From Pseudomonas delhiensis (lineage in GTDB: Bacteria; Pseudomonadota; Gammaproteobacteria; Pseudomonadales; Pseudomonadaceae), in the NCBI RefSeq assembly GCF_900187975.1, contig NZ_FZPC01000015.1, forward strand, positions 62,001 to 126,000: DNA of 64,000 bases. The letters run 5' to 3'. The notes beneath the pieces are model-generated. The model saw nothing but the letters and a program-made list of their open reading frames with translations. It was not told the origin of the DNA and made no database searches. The position numbers were made by a program, and so were the translations under genes. Shown here piece after piece: positions 24,313 to 33,061 of the stretch (its first letter is position 1; each line of letters begins with the position of its first letter).

Positions 24313-25335
24313 TCAGTGCTCGCGGGTGAAACGGCTGCGGTAGTCGCGCGGGGAGAGGGACAGGTTGCGCTGGAAGGTGACGCGCATCCGCTCCTCGTTG
24401 CCGAAGCCGCATTGCCGGGCGATCTGCTCGATGCTCTGCGTCGAGTGCTCCAGCAGGCGCCTGGCCGCCTCCAGGCGGAACAGCTCGATGGCCCTGGACG
24501 GGGTGCGGCCGGTCTTCTGCTTGTAGACCCGCGAGAAGTTGCGCGGGCTCATCCGCGCGCGCTCGGCCAGGCTTTCCACCGTCAGCCCGGGCTCGCCCAG
24601 GTGCTCGGCCAGCCACAGGTGCAGTTCGTCGAACAGCGGGCTGTCCGCGGCCTGTGACTGCAGCAGCGTGCTGTACTGCGCCTGGCCGCCGGGGCGCTTG
24701 AGGTACACCACCAGTTCGCGGGCCACCGCCATGGCCACCTCGCGGCCGCAGTCGGCCTCCACCAGGGCCAGCGCCAGGTCGATGCCGGCGCTCACGCCCG
24801 CCGAGGTCCAGATCGCTCCCTGCTGGATGAAGATGGCGTCGGCATCCACCTGCACCGCCGGGAAGCGCTGCCCGAGGGTGTCGCACAGGGCCCAGTGGGT
24901 GGCGGCGCGGCGGCCGTCGAGCAGGCCGGCCTTGGCCAGCAGGAAGGCGCCGCTGCACACCGCGGCGACGCGCCGGGCCCGCGGTGCGGCGGCGGCTATC
25001 CAGGCCGCCAGCTCGGCGTGGCTGTCCAGGGTCTGGCAGATGTCCGGGGCGCCGGGGACCACCAGGGTGTCCACCGCCAGGTTCTGCGGCGGGGCCAGGG
25101 CTACGCTGTCCACCGCCAGGCCCTCCACCGTGCGCACCAGGCCGCCGGCGAGGCTGGCGGTGCGCAGGCGGTAGCCGGGCAGGCCGCGTTCGGCCAGCGC
25201 CTTGCTGGCGGCCCAGAACACCGTCTGGGCGCCGCTGAGGTCGAGCAGGCCCATGTCCGGGTAGGCCACGAACAGCACGTCGCGCGGGCCGCCGGGTGTT
25301 TCGTTCATCATGCTGTCGCCAGGGGTTTCGCTCAT
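24313..25335 (-). CDS. GlxA-type AraC regulator with DJ-1/PfpI domain
   Basis: A 340-residue protein from ATG 25335; ATGs at 25311/25308 are alternatives. Residues about 15-190 form a DJ-1/PfpI domain (VLFVAYPDMGLLDLSGAQTVFWAA; nucleophile elbow AAVCSGAFLLAKAGLLDGRRAATHW). The C-terminus holds two AraC helix-turn-helix motifs (ESLAERARMSPRNFSRVYKQKTGRTPSRAIELFRLEAARRLLE; IEQIARQCGFGNEERMRVTFQRNL). Such regulators often respond to nitrogenous or small metabolites. It is encoded apart from obvious targets, divergent from the FixJ-type gene. Confidence 0.92.
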   Translation of the reverse strand: MSETPGDSMMNETPGGPRDVLFVAYPDMGLLDLSGAQTVFWAASKALAERGLPGYRLRTASLAGGLVRTVEGLAVDSVALAPPQNLAVDTLVVPGAPDICQTLDSHAELAAWIAAAAPRARRVAAVCSGAFLLAKAGLLDGRRAATHWALCDTLGQRFPAVQVDADAIFIQQGAIWTSAGVSAGIDLALALVEADCGREVAMAVARELVVYLKRPGGQAQYSTLLQSQAADSPLFDELHLWLAEHLGEPGLTVESLAERARMSPRNFSRVYKQKTGRTPSRAIELFRLEAARRLLEHSTQSIEQIARQCGFGNEERMRVTFQRNLSLSPRDYRSRFTREH

Positions 25336-25575
25336 CGCCACGCCGCCATGCCCGTTCCAGTTGCCTGGCGGAATACCGCCTGCGGCTGCGCTTTGCAAGC
25401 GCGGCGTCGGCGCTGGCCGATAACCTGGGATTTATGGCCTGGCGGGCGCGCGCGGCGGCGCGCTAGCCTTTTCCGGATGACAACCGTCCGGCCGCCGCGT
25501 TGCCGGGTGTGGCGGCATGGGCTAGATTTTTCGGGCTGCATGCCGTGCGCACCGCCGGCCGCCAGAGGAGACGAA

Positions 25576-26250
25576 ATGAGTTCGTGGTCGCAATCGGGTT
25601 CGGCCCAGGGCGCCGCCGGCCACCAGGACCCCGTGGTCTACGTGGTGGACGACGACGAGTCGATGCGCCTGGCGCTGTCGGGCCTGCTGCGCTCCATCGG
25701 CCTGCGCGTGGAGGCCTTCGAATCCCCCCGGGACTTCCTCGCCTTCCCCCGCCACGACGTGCCCAGCTGCCTGGTGCTCGACGTGCGCCTGCGCGGCGAG
25801 AGCGGCCTGGCCTTCCAGGAGCAGGTGCAGAAGCACGGCCTGCGCATGCCCATCGTGTTCATGACCGGCCACGGCGACATCGCCATGACCGTCAAGGCCA
25901 TGAAGGCGGGGGCGGTCGACTTCCTCGCCAAGCCGTTCCGCGACCAGGACATGCTCGACGCCGTGGCCAGCGCCCTGGCCAGGGACACCGAGCGGCTCGC
26001 CGCCGAGCGCTCCAGCGCCGGGCTGCGCGAGGCCTATGCCGCGCTCACCGCCCGCGAGCGGGAGGTGATGGGCTACGTGGTGGGCGGCCTGATGAACAAG
26101 CAGATCGCCGCCGAGCTGAACCTCAGCGAGGTGACGGTGAAGGTCCACCGCGGGCAGCTGATGCGCAAGCTGGCGGCGCGCTCGGTGGCGGACCTGGTGC
26201 GCAAGTCCGAGGCCCTGGGCATCGCGCCGCAGACGCGCCGGGCCCCCTGA
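25576..26250 (+). CDS. FixJ-family two-component response regulator
   Basis: A 224-residue regulator. The receiver domain has VVDDDESMRLALSGLL, phospho-acceptor Asp69 in LVLDVRL, the switch Thr in VFMTGHGDIAMTVKAMKAGAVDFLAKPF. The C-terminal LuxR helix-turn-helix is LTAREREVMGYVVGGLMNKQIAAELNLSEVTVKVHRGQLMRKL. AGAGGAG supports ATG 25576; the frame is open upstream without start signals. It lies 22 bp before the giant kinase gene, its likely partner. The recurring ATACCYRGGTAT palindromes are plausible targets because LuxR-type outputs bind such short dyads. Confidence 0.94.
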   Translation: MSSWSQSGSAQGAAGHQDPVVYVVDDDESMRLALSGLLRSIGLRVEAFESPRDFLAFPRHDVPSCLVLDVRLRGESGLAFQEQVQKHGLRMPIVFMTGHGDIAMTVKAMKAGAVDFLAKPFRDQDMLDAVASALARDTERLAAERSSAGLREAYAALTAREREVMGYVVGGLMNKQIAAELNLSEVTVKVHRGQLMRKLAARSVADLVRKSEALGIAPQTRRAP

Positions 26251-26272
26251 GCGGGCGCGGCGTGGAGCGGGG

Positions 26273-29200
26273 ATGAGCGACAGACAGCAGGCCCTGTGGG
26301 ATGACGGCGAGCGCGTCTTCAGCCGTGGGCGGCACCCGCGTGACGAAGCGCTGAGCGTGCTGCTCGCGCGCCCGGCCGGCGAGCCGCCGCAGCCCGCCAG
26401 CCTGGAACGCCTGGCCCACGAGTTCGGTCTGAAGGACGAGCTGGATGGCGCCTGGGCGGTCTGCCCCCTGGCGCTGCTGCGCGAGGGCGGGCGCAGCCTG
26501 CTGGTGCTGGAGGACCCCGGCGGCGAGCCGCTGTCGGCCCGGCTGGGGGCGCCCATGGAGACCGGCCGCTTCCTGCAGCTGGCCGTGGGCATCAGCGCGG
26601 CCCTGGGCCGCCTGCACCAGCGCGGCCTGGTGCACAAGGACCTGAAGCCGCCGCACATCCTGGTCGACTGCGCCGATGGCCGCGTCCGCCTCACTGGCTT
26701 CGGCCTGGCCTCGTGGCTGCCGCGCGAGCGCCAGGCGCCCGAGCCGCCGGAGACCATCGCCGGCACCCTGGCCTACATGGCGCCCGAGCAGACCGGGCGG
26801 ATGAACCGCTCGATCGACTCGCGCAGCGACCTCTACGCCCTGGGCATCACCCTCTACCAGATGCTCACCGGCGACCTGCCGTTCGCCGCCAGCGAGGCCA
26901 TGGAGTGGGTGCACTGCCACATCGCGCGCCAGGCGGTGCCGCCCGCTGCGCGGGTGGCGGGCATTCCGCCGCCGCTGTCGCGGCTGGTCATGAAGCTGCT
27001 GGCCAAGACCGCCGAGGAACGCTACCAGAGCGCCGCGGGGCTGGAGCACGACCTGCGCCGCTGCCTGGCGAGCTGGCAGCGCCAGGGGCGCATCGACGAC
27101 TTCCCGCTGGACGGGCACAGCGTGCCGGAGCGCCTGCTGGTCCCCGAGAAGCTCTACGGCCGCGACGCCGAGGTGGCCACCCTGGTCGCCGCCTTCGAGC
27201 GCATAGTCGGCGGTGACGCGCCGGGGCTGGTGCTGGTGTCCGGCTATTCCGGCATCGGCAAGTCCTCGGTGGTCAACGAGCTGCACAAGCTGCTGGTGCC
27301 GCCGCGCGGGCTGTTCGCCGCCGGCAAGTTCGACCAGTACAAGCGCAACATCCCGTACTCGACCCTGGTGCAGGCCTTCCAGGGCCTGGTGCGCATGCTC
27401 CTGGGCAAGAACGAGCGGGAACTGGCGCGCTGGCGCCAGGCCCTGCTGGCGGCGCTGGGCGCCAATGCGCGGGTCATGACCGAGCTGATCCCGGAGCTGA
27501 AGCTGGTCATCGGCGAGCCGCCGCCGCTGCCCCTGCTCGAACCGCAGCAGGCGCAGCGCCGCTTCCTGCTGGTGTTCAAGCGCTTCATCGGCGTGTTCGC
27601 CCGGCCGGAGCACCCGCTGGCGCTGTTCCTCGACGACCTGCAATGGCTGGATGCGGCCACCCTCGGCCTGCTGGAAGAGCTGCTGACCAGCGACGACCTG
27701 CGCCACCTGATGCTGGTCGGCGCCTACCGCAGCAACGAGGTGGACGAGGCCCACCCCTTGCGCGCCACGCTGCGCAAGGTCGGCAAGGCGCAGGTGCGCA
27801 TCGACGAGATCGGCCTGGCGCCGCTCGGCCGCGCCCACGTCGAGCAGCTGATCGCCGAGGCGCTGCACGGCGAGCCGGCGCACGTCCGCCCGCTGGCGCA
27901 ACTGGTGCACGGGAAGACCGCCGGCAATCCGTTCTTCGTCATCCAGTTCCTCCAGGCCCTGGCCGAGGAGGGCCTGCTGGCCTTCGACGCCGGCGCGCGG
28001 GGCTGGCGCTGGGACCTGGGGCGCATCCAGGCCATGGGCTACACCGACAACGTCGTCGACCTGATGCTCGACAAGCTGGGCCGCCTGCCGGCGCAGACCC
28101 GCGAGGTGCTGCAGCAGTTGGCCTGCCTGGGCAACCGCGCCGAGGCCGGGGCCCTGGGCCGCGTGCTGGCGCTGCCCCGCGGCCAGCTGCAGCGGGCCCT
28201 GTGGGCGGCCATCCGGCAGGAGCTGGTGGAGCGCGTGGACGGCGCCTACGCCTTCGCCCACGACCGCATCCACGAGGCGGCCTACCTGCTGATCCCGCAG
28301 GCCGAACGCGCCGCGGCGCACCTGCGGATCGGCCGCCTGCTGGCCGAGCAGACGCCGCCGCAGGCGCGCGAAGAGGCCATCTTCGAGATCGTCGGCCAGC
28401 TCAACCGCGGCGCCGCGCTGATCGCCGAACCGGCCGAACGGGAGCGGCTGGCCGGGTTCAACCTGCTCGCCGGGCAGCGGGCCAGGGCCTCGGCCGCCTA
28501 TGCCTCGGCGCTGGCCTATTTCAGCCGGGGCCTGGAGCTGCTGGACGAGGCGTGCTGGCAGGCCCGGCACGAGCTGATGTTCGCCCTGGAATCCGGCCGC
28601 GCCGAGTGCGAGTTCGTCACCGGCCAGGTGGCCGTGGCCGAGCAGCGCCTGCGGGCGCTGTCCGGGCGCGCCGCGACCACCGTGCAGCGCGCCTGGGTGG
28701 CCTGCCTGCAGGTGGACGTCTACCTGATCCTCGACCGCCGCGACGACGCGGTGGCCGTGTGCCTGGATTTCCTCCGCCACGTGGGCATCGACTGGCCGGC
28801 CCACCCGGACGACGCGACGGTGCAGGCCGAGTACGAACGCATCCGCGCGCAGCTCGGCGCGCGGCCCATCGAGACGCTCATCGACCTGCCGCCGATGCGC
28901 GACCCGCTCGCCCTGGCCACCATCGAGGCGCTGACCACGCTGTTCTCGCCGGCCCTGCACACCGACGGCAACCTGGCCTGCCTGACCATCTGCAAGGCCA
29001 TCAACCTCAGCCTGGAGCACGGCAACGGCGACGCCTCCTGCGTGGCCTACGCCAACATCCCGCGGGTCGCCGGGCGGCGTTTCGGCGACTACGACGCCGG
29101 CTTGCGCTTCGGCCGGCTCGGCTGCGAACTCGTCGAACGGCGCCGCCTGGAGCGCTACGAGGCGCGCACCCTGCTTTCCTTCTCGCTGTTCGCCGCGCGC

Positions 29201-31399
29201 TGGGTGCAGCCGGTGCGCGCCTGCGACGAGCAACTGCGCCGCGTGTTCGACAGCGCCAACCGCACCGGCGACCTGCCGTTCGGCGCCTTCGCCTGCAACA
29301 GCCTGGTGTCCAACCTGCTGTTCGGCGGCGAGCCGCTGCCCGAGCTGCAGGCCGAGGCGGAGCGCGGCCTGGGCTACGCCGGCAAGGTGGGTTTCGGCCT
29401 GGTCATCGACTTCCTCGACAACCAGCTCGCCCTGGTCCGCATGCTGCGGGGCCTGGCGCCGCGCTTCGGCCGCCTGGACCAGGGCGGCTTCAGCGAGGCG
29501 GACACCGAGGCGCGCCTGGCCGGCGCCTCGCGGGTGTACAGCTGCTGGTACTGGATCCGCAAGCTGCAGGCGCGCTACTTCGCCGGCGACCACGCGGCGG
29601 CGCTGGAGGCCTCCGCCCAGGCGCAGCCGCTGCTGTGGACTTCCCACGCGTTCATCGAGGAAGCCGAATACTGCTTCTTCGACGCGCTCGCCCACGCGGC
29701 GCTGTGCGACGCCGCTGCGCCGGGCGACCGCCACCTCGGCGCCGTGGCCGCGCACCGGGAGGAACTGCGGATGTGGGCGCACCTGTGCCCGGCCAACTTC
29801 AGCTGCCACGTCCTGCTGCTGGAGGCCGAGCTCGCCCGCCTGCAGGGCCGCGTGGCGGATGCCGAAGTGCATTACGAGCAGGCCATCCGCGCGGCCCAGG
29901 AAGGCGGCTTCATCCAGGTCGAGGCGCTGGCCAACGAGCTGGCGGCCGCCTGCTACGCCACGCGCGGGCTCGACAGGGTGGCCCGCGTCTACCTGCAGGG
30001 CGCCCGCGACTGCTACCTGCGCTGGGGCGCCGAGGGGAAGGTGCGGCAGCTGCAGGCGCGCCATCCCTTCCTCGGCGAGCCGGCGCCGGCGCCGGGCCCC
30101 ACGGCCACCATGGCCACCCCGGTGGAGCAGCTGGACCTGGCCACCGTGCTCAAGGTGCTGCAGACCACCTCCGGCGAGATCGCGCTGGAAGGGCTGGTGG
30201 ACCGGGTCATGCGCACGGCCATCGAACAGGCCGGCGCCGAACGCGGCGTGCTGGTGCTCCAGGGCGCCGGCGAGCCGCGCATCGTGGCCCAGGCGACGGT
30301 CGACGACGACGCGCCGGCGCTGCAACTGCGCGACGAGCCGGTGAGCGAGGCGCTGCTGCCCGAGGCGGTGCTCTACCAGGTGCTGCGCACCGGCCGGAGC
30401 CTGGTGCTGGACGACGCCCTGGCCGAGGCGGCGTACGCCAGCTCGGCCTACGTGCGCAGCCGCCAGGCGCGCTCCATCCTCTGCCTGCCGCTGATGAACC
30501 AGGGCCAGCTCACCGGCGCCCTGTACCTGGAGAACAACCTGACCGCCCGGGCCTTCAGCCCGGCGCGCACCGCGGTGCTCAAGCTGGTGGCCTCGCAGGC
30601 CGCCAGTTCCCTGGAGAACGCCCGGCTGTACCGCGACCTCGCCGAACGCGAGCGGCGCTACCGCGAGGTGCAGGCCGAACTGGCCCACGCCAACCGCGTG
30701 GCGACCATGGGCCAGCTCACCGCATCCATCGCCCACGAGGTCAACCAGCCGATCGCCGCCACCGTCACCAACGCCTACGCGGCGCAGCGCTGGCTGGCGG
30801 CGCAGCCGCCGGAGCTGGGCGAGGTGGGGCAGGTGCTCGAACGCATCGTCAAGGACGCCAACCGCGCCTCGGACGTGCTCAAGCGCATCCGCGGGCTGCT
30901 GCGCAAGGCGCCGTCGCAGAAGGCCGCGGTGGACATCAACGAGGCGATCCTGGAAATGGTCGAGTTCACCCGCGGCCAGGCCGCCAAGGGCGGTGTCTCC
31001 GTACGCACGCGGCTGGCCGACGGGCTGCCGCCGGTGCAGGGCGACCGGGTGGAGCTGCAGCAGGTGCTGCTCAACCTGATCATCAACGCCATCGAGGCCA
31101 TGGGCGAGGTCGACGACGGGGTGCGCCGGCTGGACATCGAGACGGCGGCGGACGGCGAGGGCGGCGTGCGGGTGAGCGTCAGCGACACCGGGCCAGGCTT
31201 CGCCGCGCAGGACGCCGGGCAGGTCTTCGCGCCTTTCTACACCACCAAGCCCAGCGGCCTGGGCATGGGCCTGTCGATCTGCCGTTCGATCATCGAGGCC
31301 CATGGCGGGCAGCTGCAGGCCTTGGCCAACCCGCCGCGTGGCGCGCTGGTCCGCTTCGACCTGCGGGGCTGCCCGGGCGAGGCCCTAGAGCTGCGATAG
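26273..31399 (+). CDS. Giant sensor: Ser/Thr-kinase-like domain, AAA ATPase, GAF and histidine kinase
   Basis: A 1708-residue protein of the trifunctional kinase/ATPase/sensor family. Residues about 60-270 are protein-kinase-like: HKDLKPPHILV and TIAGTLAYMAPEQTGRMNRSIDSRSDLYALG are present, but the metal Asn of the catalytic loop is His and the DFG Asp is Gly (LTGFGLAS), so phosphotransfer is doubtful. A P-loop ATPase follows (GYSGIGKSS near 325; LFLDDLQWLD near 450), then a long helical repeat region, a GAF domain (about 1295-1450), the H-box SIAHEVNQPIAATVTNAY (His near 1487) and the ATPase boxes DTGPGF and GLGMGLSI. It forms a pair with the FixJ regulator. The signal sensed is unknown. Confidence 0.92.
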   Translation: MSDRQQALWDDGERVFSRGRHPRDEALSVLLARPAGEPPQPASLERLAHEFGLKDELDGAWAVCPLALLREGGRSLLVLEDPGGEPLSARLGAPMETGRFLQLAVGISAALGRLHQRGLVHKDLKPPHILVDCADGRVRLTGFGLASWLPRERQAPEPPETIAGTLAYMAPEQTGRMNRSIDSRSDLYALGITLYQMLTGDLPFAASEAMEWVHCHIARQAVPPAARVAGIPPPLSRLVMKLLAKTAEERYQSAAGLEHDLRRCLASWQRQGRIDDFPLDGHSVPERLLVPEKLYGRDAEVATLVAAFERIVGGDAPGLVLVSGYSGIGKSSVVNELHKLLVPPRGLFAAGKFDQYKRNIPYSTLVQAFQGLVRMLLGKNERELARWRQALLAALGANARVMTELIPELKLVIGEPPPLPLLEPQQAQRRFLLVFKRFIGVFARPEHPLALFLDDLQWLDAATLGLLEELLTSDDLRHLMLVGAYRSNEVDEAHPLRATLRKVGKAQVRIDEIGLAPLGRAHVEQLIAEALHGEPAHVRPLAQLVHGKTAGNPFFVIQFLQALAEEGLLAFDAGARGWRWDLGRIQAMGYTDNVVDLMLDKLGRLPAQTREVLQQLACLGNRAEAGALGRVLALPRGQLQRALWAAIRQELVERVDGAYAFAHDRIHEAAYLLIPQAERAAAHLRIGRLLAEQTPPQAREEAIFEIVGQLNRGAALIAEPAERERLAGFNLLAGQRARASAAYASALAYFSRGLELLDEACWQARHELMFALESGRAECEFVTGQVAVAEQRLRALSGRAATTVQRAWVACLQVDVYLILDRRDDAVAVCLDFLRHVGIDWPAHPDDATVQAEYERIRAQLGARPIETLIDLPPMRDPLALATIEALTTLFSPALHTDGNLACLTICKAINLSLEHGNGDASCVAYANIPRVAGRRFGDYDAGLRFGRLGCELVERRRLERYEARTLLSFSLFAARWVQPVRACDEQLRRVFDSANRTGDLPFGAFACNSLVSNLLFGGEPLPELQAEAERGLGYAGKVGFGLVIDFLDNQLALVRMLRGLAPRFGRLDQGGFSEADTEARLAGASRVYSCWYWIRKLQARYFAGDHAAALEASAQAQPLLWTSHAFIEEAEYCFFDALAHAALCDAAAPGDRHLGAVAAHREELRMWAHLCPANFSCHVLLLEAELARLQGRVADAEVHYEQAIRAAQEGGFIQVEALANELAAACYATRGLDRVARVYLQGARDCYLRWGAEGKVRQLQARHPFLGEPAPAPGPTATMATPVEQLDLATVLKVLQTTSGEIALEGLVDRVMRTAIEQAGAERGVLVLQGAGEPRIVAQATVDDDAPALQLRDEPVSEALLPEAVLYQVLRTGRSLVLDDALAEAAYASSAYVRSRQARSILCLPLMNQGQLTGALYLENNLTARAFSPARTAVLKLVASQAASSLENARLYRDLAERERRYREVQAELAHANRVATMGQLTASIAHEVNQPIAATVTNAYAAQRWLAAQPPELGEVGQVLERIVKDANRASDVLKRIRGLLRKAPSQKAAVDINEAILEMVEFTRGQAAKGGVSVRTRLADGLPPVQGDRVELQQVLLNLIINAIEAMGEVDDGVRRLDIETAADGEGGVRVSVSDTGPGFAAQDAGQVFAPFYTTKPSGLGMGLSICRSIIEAHGGQLQALANPPRGALVRFDLRGCPGEALELR

Positions 31400-32134
31400 G
31401 CCGCCGTCCACGCACAGGTCGACGCCGGTGATGAAGCTGCTGTCGTCCGAGGCGAGGAACAGCGCGGCGTTCGCCAGCTCCTCGGGGCGGCCGAGCCGGC
31501 CCAGGGGAATCAGGCCGGCCACCTGCCTTTCGAACGCGGCGAACTGCTCGTCGCCGATACCCATCTTGCCGATGATCGGCGTTAGCACCGGGCCCGGGCT
31601 CAGGCAGTTGACGCGGATGTTGCGCTGCCTGAGCTCCCCCGCCCAGCTGCGCGCGAAGGAGCGGACGGCGGCCTTGGTGGCGGCGTACACCACATGGGCG
31701 TCCAGGGCCTTGAGGTGGGCGATGGACGACACCAGCACGATGGAGCCGCCGTCGCGCAGCAGCGGCAGGGCCTTCTGGATGCTGTAGAAGACGCCTTTGA
31801 CGTTGATGTCGAACTGCTCGTCGAATTGCGCCTCGTCCACCTGTTCGCCCGCGGCGGGGCGGATGACGCCGGCATTGGCGACCAGCACGTCGAGCCGCCC
31901 GTACAGCTGGCCGATGCGCTGGTACAGCGCGTCGATATCGGCCAGCCGGCTGGCGTCGGCGCAGATGCCCAGGGCGTTCCCGCCGATCTGCCCGACGGCC
32001 TCGTCCAGCACCTGGCGGCGGCGCCCGGTGATGACCACCGTCGCGCCCTCCCGGGCGAACCGCTGCGCGGTGGCCAGGCCGATGCCGCTGTTGCCGCCCG
32101 TCACGAGCGCGATCTTGTCGTTCAGCTTTCCCAT
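31385..32134 (-). CDS. SDR-family oxidoreductase
   Basis: A 249-residue SDR with VTGGNSGIGLATAQRF, VANAGVI, VLVSSIAHLKALD and YAATKAAVRSFARSW (YxxxK), ending FITGVDLCVDGGLSQL. The start is ATG 32134 or 32137; the latter overlaps the MerR stop as ATGA. SD GGAGG spacing favours 32134. It is translationally coupled to the MerR gene and is its probable target. Its 3' end overlaps the kinase gene tail-to-tail by 15 bp. MerR-SDR pairs often deal with reactive carbonyls or xenobiotics; the substrate here is unknown. Confidence 0.92.
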   Translation of the reverse strand: MGKLNDKIALVTGGNSGIGLATAQRFAREGATVVITGRRRQVLDEAVGQIGGNALGICADASRLADIDALYQRIGQLYGRLDVLVANAGVIRPAAGEQVDEAQFDEQFDINVKGVFYSIQKALPLLRDGGSIVLVSSIAHLKALDAHVVYAATKAAVRSFARSWAGELRQRNIRVNCLSPGPVLTPIIGKMGIGDEQFAAFERQVAGLIPLGRLGRPEELANAALFLASDDSSFITGVDLCVDGGLSQL

Positions 32135-32544
32135 CATTCCTCCAACGTCGTTGCCGAGTGAGTTTGCGTGGGGGATTGCCATGCAGGATCGGCCGGCAGC
32201 GGCAGGTAGCGCCCGATCTTCTCCGCCAGCTTCGCGCGGCGATCGGCGAGCCGGGCCTGGAGCGCGTCCAGCGCCTGGAGCTTCTCCACGTGCCGCTGCA
32301 GGCAGGCGAGGAAGCCTTCGCTGTCTTCCTCCTCTTCCAGGTAGTGCAACAGGCCGTGGATCTGCCGGGTGCTGAAGCCGCACTCGATCAGTTCGCGTAT
32401 CCAGCGCACGCGCTGCACCATGGCCGGGGCGTAGTCGCGATAACCGTTTTCCAGCCGCGACGACGCGATCAGCGCCCGGGCTTCGTAATGACGAAGCGCG
32501 CGGGTGCTCGCGCCGCTACGCAGTGCCAGTTCGCCAATCCGCAT
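32134..32544 (-). CDS. MerR-family regulator
   Basis: A 136-residue regulator. The N-terminal helix-turn-helix MRIGELALRSGASTRALRHYEARALIASSRLENGYRDY is followed by a coiled dimerisation helix. There are no metal-binding cysteine pairs of the CueR/MerR type, only a lone Cys in the HTH-adjacent part and one in the coil, so an organic or stress signal is more likely. GGAGGTGAAC supports the start at 32544. It is first in an operon with the SDR. The 18-bp palindrome upstream lies in an over-long promoter spacer, the hallmark of MerR control. Confidence 0.92.
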   Translation of the reverse strand: MRIGELALRSGASTRALRHYEARALIASSRLENGYRDYAPAMVQRVRWIRELIECGFSTRQIHGLLHYLEEEEDSEGFLACLQRHVEKLQALDALQARLADRRAKLAEKIGRYLPLPADPAWQSPTQTHSATTLEE

Positions 32545-32573
32545 GTTCACCTCCACCGGCGGAACTCTAGGGG

Positions 32574-32591
32574 CTTGACGCTAGCGTCAAG
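32574..32591. promoter_or_regulatory. MerR operator in the merR-SDR promoter
   Basis: CTTGACGCTAGCGTCAAG is a perfect 18-bp palindrome. On the minus strand a -35 TTGACC (32596-32591) precedes it, and CCTAGA / TAGAGT lies 19-21 bp away as the -10. This is the unusually long spacer that MerR proteins untwist. Confidence 0.78.
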
Positions 32592-32664
32592 GTCAAGCGC
32601 CCGGGCTTGCCCGGCGCGTGACTTCGGACGGCGATTATAGGAACGCGGCCCGGCGGCAAGAAAT

Positions 32665-32697
32665 GCACCTGGGTACAGGCCTGGCATACCTGGGTAT
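32665..32697. promoter_or_regulatory. Two ATACCTGGGTAT-like palindromes
   Basis: A near-copy GCACCTGGGTAC (32665-32676) and a perfect ATACCTGGGTAT (32686-32697), centres 21 bp apart (two helical turns), lie upstream of the small gene at 32767. They match the dyads at 23692 and 24176. Confidence 0.58.
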
Positions 32698-32766
32698 GAC
32701 GGCCGGCGGGGGGCGCAGGCCGGCTCGTCTATGCTGGAATTTTCGACTGCCTTGCGAGGGTGCGTC

Positions 32767-32991
32767 ATGGGCCTGAACGATGCGAGCCAGCGGCTGCGGC
32801 GCGAATTACTGAACATGGCCTTCCGCCACGAGGGGCTGGCGACCGACCTGGGGCGGGCCGCCGAGCAGCTGCCGGCGTCCCAGGCGGTGCACCTGGTGCG
32901 CATGGCGGCGTTCCTGCAGGGTGATGCCGAACGGCTGATCGCCATGGCCGAGCAGGTGCGCACGGGCGTCATCAGCGCCAGCGGCCGCTGA
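32767..32991 (+). CDS. Small helical hypothetical protein
   Basis: A 74-residue, mostly helical protein (MGLNDASQRLRRELLNMAFRHEGLATDLGRAAEQLPASQAVHLVRMAAFLQGDAERLIAMAEQV). GAGGG precedes ATG 32767; an earlier in-frame ATG at 32731 lacks a ribosome site. Its promoter region carries two of the ATACCTGGGTAT palindromes, so it may be a target of the FixJ-type system. I do not recognise the family. Confidence 0.55.
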   Translation: MGLNDASQRLRRELLNMAFRHEGLATDLGRAAEQLPASQAVHLVRMAAFLQGDAERLIAMAEQVRTGVISASGR

Positions 32992-33061
32992 CCCCTCCAA
33001 AGCACTATTCCCTTCCTCCGGCGTGCGGGTAAGGTGGCGGCAGAACACCACTGGATTGCCC

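Noticed and set aside
24895-25575. N-terminal extension of the FixJ-type regulator
   Set aside because: The upstream frame overlaps the GlxA gene on the other strand and lacks start signals; AGAGGAG fixes the start at 25576.
26123-31303. Very long open frame antisense to the giant kinase gene
   Set aside because: High GC removes stop codons on the opposite strand; the translation is low-complexity Arg/Ala/Gly/Gln-rich without domains, and the sense strand has clear kinase, ATPase and GAF motifs.
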